Shown piece after piece: positions 1 to 5,228 of a stretch of DNA of 5,228 nt; the first letter of the stretch is position 1; the number at the start of each line of letters is the position of its first letter. The DNA comes from Candidatus Njordarchaeota archaeon. GTDB lineage: Archaea; Asgardarchaeota; Njordarchaeia; Njordarchaeales; Njordarchaeaceae. The position numbers and the translations under genes are program-made. Location of the stretch: positions 1 to 5,228 of the forward strand of contig JAHKLG010000107.1 of the NCBI GenBank assembly GCA_029856625.1. The letters are read 5' to 3'. The notes under the pieces were generated by a model. That model did no database searches, was not told where the DNA came from, and saw only the letters and a list, made by a program, of their open reading frames with translations.

Positions 1-519
1 GTTATTCCCATAGAAGAAATCTTAGATAAAATCTCTTCAATTGGTGGAGATCGCTTCTCACATGTTCTATTTAAGCGATATGCTTTAAGAATAGCGGAGA
101 TAATAGCCATTTATGAAGGTGCTGCCGGGATAGTTACTGGAGAACTATCTGGAGAACATGCATCTCAAACAGTATGGAATCTTTCAATAATTACTAAAGC
201 GATAAACCTTCCAGTCTACAGACCTGTTTTTGGTTTCGATAAGAATGAAGTGATTTTAAGACTTAAGGAAATTGATCCACAGCTATTCGAAATAGTCAAC
301 ATTAGTGTCGAGGAATGTTCCAGAATTATACCAAAATGGCCTTTAACAAGAGTTAATCCCTCAGATATCAAAAGATTAGAGAAGAAAATAGGCTTTACGA
401 ACCCCAAAGATCTTATAAAGCTCATGAATGATGAAGGTAGTGTGTTACGCATCAAAAATTTTAGGATAGAAAGCGTTGATAATGTTAAGATTCCCCCAAC
501 TATCCATAGCCGCTTTTAA
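1..519 (+). CDS. thiI: ThiI-type tRNA 4-thiouridine synthase, C-terminal part (5' truncated by window edge)
   Basis: The visible 172 residues are the C-terminal half of a PP-loop (AANH) adenylating domain of the ThiI family, which activates U8 of tRNA for 4-thiouridine formation in the cytoplasm. The frame is open from base 1, so the start and any THUMP domain lie outside. The family signature VTGELSGEHASQTVWNL is at visible residues 45-61, followed by PVYRPVFGFDKNEVI, the usual 'LRPLIG-DK-EII' block. The single cysteine, residue 106 in EECSRIIPKWPLTR, aligns with the catalytic PP-loop cysteine (Cys344 of E. coli ThiI) in the 'C..-P-P-T' region. Many relatives have two cysteines here, but only one is present. 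The protein ends about 65 residues later with no room for a rhodanese domain, as in most archaeal ThiI; the sulfur donor must then be another protein or sulfide. The 3' end overlaps the convergent ureohydrolase gene by 20 bases. The family is fairly certain; the exact substrate is inferred. Confidence 0.85.
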   Translation, partial: VIPIEEILDKISSIGGDRFSHVLFKRYALRIAEIIAIYEGAAGIVTGELSGEHASQTVWNLSIITKAINLPVYRPVFGFDKNEVILRLKEIDPQLFEIVNISVEECSRIIPKWPLTRVNPSDIKRLEKKIGFTNPKDLIKLMNDEGSVLRIKNFRIESVDNVKIPPTIHSRF

Positions 520-1324
520 TAAACGCGCTTATAACCTCCAATATTAACTGAGTAAGAATCTTTCCATGAGTGTATCCTAGATCGATCTCTGGGCAATACT
601 CAACGAAATCAAAATATACAGCATTAAGTTTTGACACAGAGCGTAATCTAATTATGAATTCTGAAAGAGACATTCCAAGAATCTCAGGTACTCTTGTGGC
701 TTTAAAGAAGACAGCATCAAAGAAATCCATATCTAGACTTATAGCATCCGCTTTCTCTAAAGCCTTCTTAAGATATTCCTGCGGGAAAGGATATGGTATT
801 ATTTCCAGTCCTAATTTTTTAGCATAGTTAATTTCCATCCGTGGTGTAGAATATCCTCTAAATCCTATTACAATAGTTCTTATTCTCCCATTACTATTCC
901 TTATCAAATGTCTTAAAGCAGATGCATGTGATACTTTTTCTTCCTCACTAATATCTAAGTGTGCATCTAGCCATAAGATGCTTTTTACTCCAGAATCTTT
1001 GAGAGCATAATATGTTGTCGCATGATCGCCTCCGATAACAATGGCTATTCCTCCCCTTTTTAAAACTCCCCGCACAGCACTCCCTATACTGCTCTCGTCA
1101 TAATCTCCTAAATCGACCACATCCTTTTCATGAATATCTATATTAAGCGCTGGAATATAACCCGTATATTCACAAGAAACTTTTCTAAGAACCCTAGCTG
1201 CGCTACCAACACCGTATGGTTTGTGCATACTTTCAGTAGCAATTTTTGACCCGATTAGTGCAATGGTGCCATCTACTACGTCATTTATTGAAACTTTAGG
1301 TACTCCAAAGAATGTAACACTCAT
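500..1324 (-). CDS. Ureohydrolase (agmatinase/arginase superfamily)
   Basis: A 274-residue cytoplasmic enzyme of the arginase/agmatinase fold, which hydrolyses a guanidino group to an amine plus urea at a two-manganese centre. All six metal ligands are visible: His101 in GGDHA, Asp120/His122/Asp124 in LDAHLD, and Asp198/Asp200 in SLDMDFFD. His133 (SHAS) sits where the proton-shuttle His of arginase is, and Glu242 (FVEYCPEID) matches the substrate-side Glu. Length is near the family norm. It is divergent: the usual 'G-T-G-x-P-E' loop reads KATRVPE, the residue after His133 is Ala rather than Gly, and the N-terminal substrate region is unusual, so agmatine, aminopropylagmatine, arginine or another guanidino compound are all possible. 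In archaea such enzymes usually serve polyamine synthesis. I chose ATG at 1324 because GGAGG lies 7 bases upstream; a TTG one codon earlier (1327) is the alternative. The stop is TAG. The gene is divergent from the 1432 gene and convergent with thiI. Confidence 0.88.
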   Translation of the reverse strand: MSVTFFGVPKVSINDVVDGTIALIGSKIATESMHKPYGVGSAARVLRKVSCEYTGYIPALNIDIHEKDVVDLGDYDESSIGSAVRGVLKRGGIAIVIGGDHATTYYALKDSGVKSILWLDAHLDISEEEKVSHASALRHLIRNSNGRIRTIVIGFRGYSTPRMEINYAKKLGLEIIPYPFPQEYLKKALEKADAISLDMDFFDAVFFKATRVPEILGMSLSEFIIRLRSVSKLNAVYFDFVEYCPEIDLGYTHGKILTQLILEVISAFIKSGYG

Positions 1325-1330
1325 CAATCA

Positions 1331-1336
1331 CCCTCC
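1331..1336 (-). promoter_or_regulatory. Ribosome binding site of the ureohydrolase gene
   Basis: Read on the minus strand this is GGAGGG, followed by TGATTG and then ATG. GGAGG lies 7 bases before ATG 1324 but only 4 before TTG 1327, which decides for the ATG. The continuation GTGAT extends pairing to the archaeal 16S rRNA tail. Confidence 0.75.
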
Positions 1337-1378
1337 AGAATTATTGTAGTTTAATACCCTGCATAGAAGATACCATGA

Positions 1379-1384
1379 TTATAA
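1379..1384. promoter_or_regulatory. Palindromic TATA element, possibly serving both divergent genes
   Basis: TTATAA within GATTATAAGTT is a self-complementary TATA-box-like hexamer in the gap between two divergent genes. Placing transcription starts about 26 bases away gives roughly 1407 on the plus strand and roughly 1355 on the minus strand. Each predicted leader would be 25-31 bases and would contain the corresponding ribosome site (1421-1425 plus; 1331-1336 minus). This spacing agreement is the main support. No clear purine-rich BRE can be claimed on either side, and direction cannot be decided without transcript mapping. Confidence 0.5.
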
Positions 1385-1399
1385 GTTGTTAGTAACAAC
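1385..1399. promoter_or_regulatory. Perfect 15-base inverted repeat, probable operator
   Basis: GTTGTTAGTAACAAC consists of two exact 7-base arms (GTTGTTA and TAACAAC) around a single G. A one-base centre cannot form an RNA hairpin, so a dimeric DNA-binding protein is the natural reader. It abuts the TATA element and lies between it and the predicted plus-strand transcription start near 1407, the usual place for an archaeal repressor to block RNA polymerase. For the minus-strand gene it lies just upstream of the TATA element, where a bound factor could help or hinder TFB/TBP. No second copy was found by eye in the window. Confidence 0.55.
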
Positions 1400-1420
1400 C
1401 TATTCATCCTCTTATAGCGT

Positions 1421-1425
1421 GGTGA
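1421..1425 (+). promoter_or_regulatory. Ribosome binding site deciding a TTG start
   Basis: GGTGA lies 6 bases before TTG at 1432. An in-frame TGA at 1423-1425 excludes any upstream start, and the GTG at 1422 is out of frame and soon closed, so the TTG start is well supported. Confidence 0.7.
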
Positions 1426-1431
1426 AAAAAT

Positions 1432-2379
1432 TTGCGAAGTTTAGATAAAATACGCGAGAAAATCAAAAGAGTTCTCCCTAATTATTATCTGATTCGATTC
1501 GATGGTATCTTAAATGTATTCCAGATAAGTAATGATCCTCAAGTAGTATATGTTCATGAAAATCCCATTCTTAACATGTTATTTTCTAATAATCCAGCCG
1601 AGAGAGAAATATTCTTCCTTATTAATCGCTGTAAATACTTTATACGGGATATTATAGAGAGGAGAAGAGGATCGTTCTTAGATACTCTTAAGATAATGCT
1701 GGAATCTGAAAATGGCGAAAAAGTTGAAATGACATGGGATGGGAAAAGCATAATTGTGCGAAGTATTATTAAGCCAACATTAAACGGAGCACGTTTAGAA
1801 GTGGAGCTTATAAAATCTATAGCACGTCCCTTCACTCTTGCGGAAATACTATTCTTATCTGGGAGAAAAGAGATCTTCGGAAATTACATTCCACTAGAAA
1901 TAGGAAGATTTTCGCCGACCGATGTAGAATCTATTAGAGAGTTCCTTGAATCTTGGGGTCATGAAAAAGTGCTTGAAAAAATTCTTAGCCCATTTTTTAT
2001 CAAAACAACTAACGCAAACATTATAATAGAAGGAATTGCTGAAGAGATTGATAAAGATATTCTAGTGAAACGTTTGGCAAATCATATCTTAATGACGGTT
2101 AAGGCGATAAATAAATTATTTAGCAATGAACTGGGAGATATCACCGAGTTTAAAAATAATAAGGAACTCATAACTGAAATAGCCTCATTCTTCTGGATAA
2201 ATAAACCACTATTAAGATCCGATCCGATTTGTCCGAAAAAAGAAATATTCAAGGAAATCGCTTGGACTATTCACCAGGCGATTATGAAGGGGGAGATACG
2301 GAATACTATCGAAGAAGTTGCCCACAAAATATCTGAATTAGTTGATTTCTCCACACTAATACTCAGAATTAAAAATTGA
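1432..2379 (+). CDS. Unrecognised 315-residue soluble protein
   Basis: I do not recognise this family. The protein starts at TTG behind GGTGA and ends at TGA, overlapping the convergent winged-helix gene by 11 bases. It has no signal peptide and no membrane segment, so it should be cytoplasmic. The first 30 residues begin with a basic helix (DKIREKIKRVL) followed by a hydrophobic strand-like stretch. Residues roughly 55-140 alternate helix and strand, including a basic patch ERRRG near 76-80. The C-terminal half is mainly helical and acidic/basic mixed, with repeated Ile/Leu spacing. Only two cysteines are present (Cys67 and Cys267) and no nucleotide-binding or metal motif is evident. Codon use matches the neighbours, so there is no sign of recent transfer. 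Its promoter region holds the TATA element and the perfect 15-base inverted repeat. Its position between the ureohydrolase and the membrane/ATPase cluster does not by itself indicate a function. Confidence 0.8.
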   Translation: MRSLDKIREKIKRVLPNYYLIRFDGILNVFQISNDPQVVYVHENPILNMLFSNNPAEREIFFLINRCKYFIRDIIERRRGSFLDTLKIMLESENGEKVEMTWDGKSIIVRSIIKPTLNGARLEVELIKSIARPFTLAEILFLSGRKEIFGNYIPLEIGRFSPTDVESIREFLESWGHEKVLEKILSPFFIKTTNANIIIEGIAEEIDKDILVKRLANHILMTVKAINKLFSNELGDITEFKNNKELITEIASFFWINKPLLRSDPICPKKEIFKEIAWTIHQAIMKGEIRNTIEEVAHKISELVDFSTLILRIKN

Positions 2380-3280
2380 AACGAAACAGAATCCTACCAC
2401 GAAGATTTGTTGCGACAAGAGAGGGCAGAAATACTAGTTCTCCTTCATTTTCATTAATCCTTCCGAGTAATCCCCAGTCTAAGAGAATTCTATTAAGCCT
2501 ATCAGCAAGGTCGGCTTTACGATTTCTTTTCAGCTCTAATACCCTTTTCCTCAACGTTTTGTTCGTTATTAACTCGCATACTCTATAGAGATAAGTATCA
2601 TACTCCTTATCCCCGACTTCCCACTTTAACAATGATTTCTTCTGATCATATTTTACTGCGTGATACTCTGGAAAAAGAAGCGTCGTGATTTCAATCATTT
2701 TCTCTCCATCCTCGTACTTTATGTTAATTAGTCTCGCCATGTTAAGCAGCTTAATATGCTCTTCAAGCACAGTACTTGAGGGAGGCGGATGAATATCCAT
2801 TGTTTCCTTTAGCAGCTTTATCCAAGATAGCTCGCGCTTTTTGGCTATAATAGAATAAAGCTTACATCTGTAGGGATCACTTAGAGCAATAGGTATTATG
2901 CATATTTTACACTGCTCAGCGAGTCTAATTTTATTGAGAAAGATATCATCAACCTCTTTTGTTATCTTTTCTTTAATCCGCCTATATTTTGTGGCAATAT
3001 CTAGAGCTAGGAAACGGGATAGAAATTGACTCTTCATCCGAATAATTATTACGTGAGGCTCAGAGAACTCCTCCCCTAGGTAATACCAGAAAACCTCCCC
3101 CAGCTCTGTATTAGCAATGCCATATTGAACATCTCTCCGTCTTTTCTCCTCACTAAGTGCTTTAAAGAATATCAGGGATAAAACATCTTGAGAAATTTCC
3201 AGCGTTCTTGGTATTTTTAAAACGTATTGGTAACCAATTCTTGTACTCCACTTGATCAGAGCAATGCCATAGGCTTTCAC
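2369..3280 (-). CDS. Longin/roadblock-like domain fused to ArsR-like winged helix; putative regulator or adaptor
   Basis: A 303-residue cytoplasmic protein with three regions. Residues about 2-115 fit the archaeal longin/roadblock-like pattern (GIALIKWSTRIG at 5-16, then a P-x-x-LEIS-x-D-x-L stretch at 24-34), a fold used to bind small GTPases or to sense state. Residues about 133-200 form an ArsR-like winged helix: DPYRCKLYSII, an STVLEEH-x-KLL recognition helix near 169-179, then ARLINIKYEDGEK with the wing and ITTL. The last 90 residues are basic, and LNRILLDWGLLGRI followed by a strand could be part of a second winged helix. Cys124 and Cys127 form a CxxC with Cys139 nearby. The start is GTG, with GTGAT 5 bases upstream; no better start is in frame. 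It follows the ATPase gene by 43 bases on the same strand with no clear promoter between, so it is probably the last gene of that operon. The winged helix is fairly clear; the N-terminal assignment is weaker, and the DNA target is unknown. Confidence 0.82.
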   Translation of the reverse strand: MKAYGIALIKWSTRIGYQYVLKIPRTLEISQDVLSLIFFKALSEEKRRRDVQYGIANTELGEVFWYYLGEEFSEPHVIIIRMKSQFLSRFLALDIATKYRRIKEKITKEVDDIFLNKIRLAEQCKICIIPIALSDPYRCKLYSIIAKKRELSWIKLLKETMDIHPPPSSTVLEEHIKLLNMARLINIKYEDGEKMIEITTLLFPEYHAVKYDQKKSLLKWEVGDKEYDTYLYRVCELITNKTLRKRVLELKRNRKADLADRLNRILLDWGLLGRINENEGELVFLPSLVATNLRGRILFRFNF

Positions 3281-3285
3281 ATTGA

Positions 3286-3290
3286 ATCAC
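3286..3290 (-). promoter_or_regulatory. Weak ribosome binding site of the winged-helix gene
   Basis: On the minus strand GTGAT is followed by 5 bases and GTG at 3280. It matches part of the archaeal anti-Shine-Dalgarno and supports the GTG start, though more weakly than at the other genes here. Confidence 0.45.
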
Positions 3291-3323
3291 GGAAAGATTC
3301 GTCGTATTTTTGCCTACTCTAAT

Positions 3324-4493
3324 CTACTCTCTTAGCATCCTTATTTTTCCAGGTAGTAGTACTTTATTTACCCAGATCTCAAATATTTTCCCTATAATTC
3401 CTTCCCGCTCTATGATTGAATCCTCGCTAAGAACCGAAGGGAGCAGCATGGCGTCTACGAAATTAACTAGTTTACGTACCATGAACGGAATTATTATCAT
3501 ATTAAGAGGCATCGTTCTTGTAGCACGTTCCATTGCATGATTAAGGATAAAGGAGAAGAACACTATCTCTATATCAAGAGGATCTGCCTCAACTGCAAAG
3601 TCTCGGTAAGTTGTTATTAATTCTCTTACTACACGATCAAATTCTGATTTCATGAGACTAAGCTCTCTTATTGTTATAAGTCTAAGACTTCTCTCGTAAG
3701 CCGTGGGCAATTCTACCAGCAGATTTCCCCAAAATCTCCGCTCATCATATATAGGAACCATTGCTTCATTAAGCGTACCTCCGAAGATTCGTCTTAATAA
3801 GAAAAGAATCTTAGCTCTAAAGCTGTCTGGAAGAACGGCTTCAAAGAATCTGGGGGTAACTATATGGATAATATTCTCCCCATTCCGTCCAAATAAGGGA
3901 ATCCCGTATCGTGAAAAAGTTGTAACAGTGCTTCCTATTAGTTCTATCTCTGTCTTCTCATGCATCATGGTAAGGCCAAAGGGCGCTTTTCTCAGCGTTC
4001 CTGGAGTCCATATATGGAAGAAATAGATATCCCTAAACATGCTTGTTAATTTCTTAGCCAGTTCTAGCGAAGATGCCAAAGCTATATTAAAGGCCGGTAT
4101 GTTCAAATTTGTATCCACGATAATAAAGGTGGGCTCTCTGATTATTTTCTTCAGTTTTATGATTGTATCAAAGATTAAGTATGGCGGGTAAGGAATATAC
4201 CTATACTTATCCGCCCTAGATACCACCCATACCTTACCACCGCTTTTCGTCGTTGCTTCATAAATAGCCATAGGATATGAGAACCTCTCTCCGTTTACCT
4301 CTGTGATAACGGAAAGTTTTCCAGTGTACACTCTCTTCATAATTTCATAGAAATCTGGATTAAGAGAGTTAAAATCAAGAGCTATCACATTAATATTCTT
4401 ACGGCGGAGGAGAAGAGAAAGGAGAAGAGCAAAGGGTGTCTTGCCCACTCCTCCTTTCCCAGATGTAAAAATAGCAATACCTTCAGAGACTAT
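3324..4493 (-). CDS. ParA/MinD-type P-loop ATPase with long C-terminal extension; apparent AUA start
   Basis: A 389-residue ATPase of the deviant Walker A class (ParA/MinD/Mrp/SIMIBI), which typically dimerises on ATP and cycles on membranes or DNA. Numbering from ATA 4493, the N-terminus is IVSEGIAIFTSGKGGVGKTP: signature Lys13, P-loop Lys18 and Thr19 are all present, while Pro20 replaces the usual Thr/Ser. The A' motif VIALDFNSLNPDF (36-48) carries Asp40, and Walker B FIIVDTNLNIP (123-133) carries Asp127. Roughly residues 270-389 are a helical extension beyond the usual ParA core. No ATG, GTG or TTG exists in frame between the TAA at 4509-4511 and a GTG at 4448 that lies inside the P-loop. 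A strong ribosome site at 4498-4507 fits only ATA 4493. Start at 4448 would give 374 residues without a working P-loop. The start overlaps the membrane-protein gene by 11 bases, suggesting coupled synthesis and a shared complex. ATPase family is confident; its cargo is unknown. Confidence 0.85.
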   Translation of the reverse strand: MVSEGIAIFTSGKGGVGKTPFALLLSLLLRRKNINVIALDFNSLNPDFYEIMKRVYTGKLSVITEVNGERFSYPMAIYEATTKSGGKVWVVSRADKYRYIPYPPYLIFDTIIKLKKIIREPTFIIVDTNLNIPAFNIALASSLELAKKLTSMFRDIYFFHIWTPGTLRKAPFGLTMMHEKTEIELIGSTVTTFSRYGIPLFGRNGENIIHIVTPRFFEAVLPDSFRAKILFLLRRIFGGTLNEAMVPIYDERRFWGNLLVELPTAYERSLRLITIRELSLMKSEFDRVVRELITTYRDFAVEADPLDIEIVFFSFILNHAMERATRTMPLNMIIIPFMVRKLVNFVDAMLLPSVLSEDSIIEREGIIGKIFEIWVNKVLLPGKIRMLRE

Positions 4494-5211
4494 TTTGGAT
4501 CTCCTCCATTATCTTTTCTAATTCAAGTATAGTTGACTCAAAATCATTCTGAAAAGTTTTCTGAACTTTTTCTGCTGAGGAAGATTGAGAGATTTTTTCT
4601 TCAATTTTAACTAATAGTTCTTTCTCTTTTAATATAATCTTTGCACCATTAATCAATATTTGCTTCCCATCTATCATTGTCGATGTTATCAGTCCATAAA
4701 AGATGCTAAGAAGTGCTGTAAGATACTCATACCGTGGAATAGTAAAAAATTCTAAAATATCTCTTGACAAGGGTTTTATGAGGAAGAGAGTCGCTATTAT
4801 TAGGTTTAGTAACACAAAAACTAGTATGACTGATCTCATGGGAAGAACACTAATTATCCGATTTTCACTACCCTGCATCTCCTGCGCAATATTTCTTAAT
4901 ACGCTCTCTTCTCTCATCAAAACATTCAAAAAACCAAGGAAAAAGAACGTTACTGGAATGAGAAAGCCGAAGTAATAATTTGCAAATGAAAAGCTTATAC
5001 TTTGCGAGACCATTAATAAGCTCTTTACACTCGTATTTAAGAATAAGATAACTACACCCATTATCAGCATGACGGATAACCATCCAATGTATGGGATTCT
5101 AAATTCCCGCTCAAACTCAAGATCGAAAATATAATAATTATCAATCGCTTTACCAAGCAAATAACCGATTAAGAAATACAATAGAGGAGAAATAATACCG
5201 AAGATATTCAC
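4483..5211 (-). CDS. Multi-pass membrane protein with C-terminal coiled coil (5' end uncertain)
   Basis: I do not recognise the family. As written it has 242 residues with about five hydrophobic membrane segments, near 4-23, 41-60, 79-99, 127-146 and 162-181. A charged loop follows the third segment (REESVLRNIAQEMQ), and the tail from about 190 to 242 is rich in Lys/Glu with heptad-like Leu/Ile, consistent with a cytoplasmic coiled coil. The reading frame remains open from GTG 5211 to the window edge, and the 17 bases before that GTG contain no ribosome site, unlike every other gene here. The true start may therefore lie beyond 5228, or the message may be leaderless. The stop TGA (4483-4485) lies within the ATPase gene, an 11-base overlap in a different frame. 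The close coupling and the coiled-coil tail suggest it anchors the ParA-type ATPase at the membrane; that is an inference. There is no transport, enzyme or receptor motif. Confidence 0.75.
   Translation of the reverse strand: MNIFGIISPLLYFLIGYLLGKAIDNYYIFDLEFEREFRIPYIGWLSVMLIMGVVILFLNTSVKSLLMVSQSISFSFANYYFGFLIPVTFFFLGFLNVLMREESVLRNIAQEMQGSENRIISVLPMRSVILVFVLLNLIIATLFLIKPLSRDILEFFTIPRYEYLTALLSIFYGLITSTMIDGKQILINGAKIILKEKELLVKIEEKISQSSSAEKVQKTFQNDFESTILELEKIMEEIQNSL
4498..4507 (-). promoter_or_regulatory. Strong ribosome binding site pointing to an AUA start
   Basis: On the minus strand GGAGGAGATC differs by one base from the ideal archaeal GGAGGTGATC. It lies inside the last codons (MEEI) of the membrane-protein gene. 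GGAGG is 9 bases and the end of GATC 4 bases before ATA 4493, the only plausible initiator at this distance. Confidence 0.65.
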
Positions 5212-5228
5212 GCTAAATAAAATTAAGA

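Noticed and set aside
216..455. Minus-strand open frame antisense to thiI
   Set aside because: It is a shadow of the conserved ThiI frame, with no recognisable motif.
250..519. ATG at 250 as the start of a short gene
   Set aside because: The same frame is open to base 1 and encodes the conserved ThiI motifs upstream, so the ATG is internal.
570..827. Plus-strand open frame antisense to the ureohydrolase
   Set aside because: It covers the metal-site region of the real gene and looks like a low-complexity reverse-strand shadow.
1325..1327. TTG one codon upstream as the ureohydrolase start
   Set aside because: Spacing from GGAGG is only 4 bases, against 7 for the ATG at 1324; possible but less likely.
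1349..1357. TATA-like GTATTAAAC on the minus strand before the ureohydrolase
   Set aside because: It would place the transcription start at about 1326-1330, past the strong ribosome site that the message needs.
1554..1835. Minus-strand open frame within the unrecognised gene
   Set aside because: Short, Ser/Leu-rich reverse shadow of a longer well-started gene.
3703..4026. Plus-strand open frame antisense to the ATPase gene
   Set aside because: Lies opposite the ATPase core and has a composition typical of a reverse shadow.
3324..4448. GTG at 4448 as the ATPase start
   Set aside because: It lies inside the Walker A motif and would remove the signature lysine and glycines; its purine stretch is only one base away, too close to act as a ribosome site.
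4868..5083. Second minus-strand open frame overlapping the membrane-protein gene
   Set aside because: Out of frame within a long gene that has clear membrane segments; no separate ribosome site.

Overview
The window looks like chromosomal DNA of an AT-rich archaeon, most likely a thermophilic member of the Thermoproteota (TACK group). The signs are purine-rich ribosome sites of the GGAGG/GGTGA type, free use of GTG and TTG starts, preference for AGA/AGG and ATA codons, Lys/Glu/Ile-rich proteins, very tight packing with overlapping gene ends, and an archaeal-style fusion of a longin/roadblock-like domain to a winged helix. The exact lineage cannot be fixed from the sequence. No tRNA, rRNA, CRISPR array, insertion sequence or phage gene is visible, and no gap exceeds about 110 bases.

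Layout. Bases 1-519 (+) hold the 3' part of a ThiI-type tRNA 4-thiouridine synthase, cut by the window edge. It converges on, and overlaps by 20 bases, a ureohydrolase (agmatinase/arginase superfamily) at 500-1324 (-). The ureohydrolase is divergent from an unrecognised 315-residue soluble protein at 1432-2379 (+). The roughly 107-base gap between them carries a palindromic TATA element usable in both directions, next to a perfect 15-base inverted repeat that looks like an operator. The unrecognised gene in turn converges on, and overlaps by 11 bases, a three-gene minus-strand cluster occupying the right half.

The cluster, in transcription order, is: a multi-pass membrane protein with a cytoplasm-like coiled-coil tail (4483-5211, start possibly beyond the window); a ParA/MinD-type P-loop ATPase with a long helical C-terminal extension (3324-4493); and a longin/roadblock-like plus ArsR-like winged-helix protein (2369-3280). 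The first two genes overlap by 11 bases and the third follows 43 bases later, so they probably form one operon. My reading is a membrane-anchored, ATPase-driven positioning, assembly or signalling module with its own sensor/DNA-binding partner. The combination is inferred from domains and order, and I do not recognise it as a named system.

The most striking point is the ATPase start. The whole deviant Walker A motif lies upstream of every canonical start codon in its frame. A near-perfect Shine-Dalgarno sequence inside the upstream gene is correctly spaced only for an AUA codon. Conventional gene calling would begin inside the P-loop and hide the motif.
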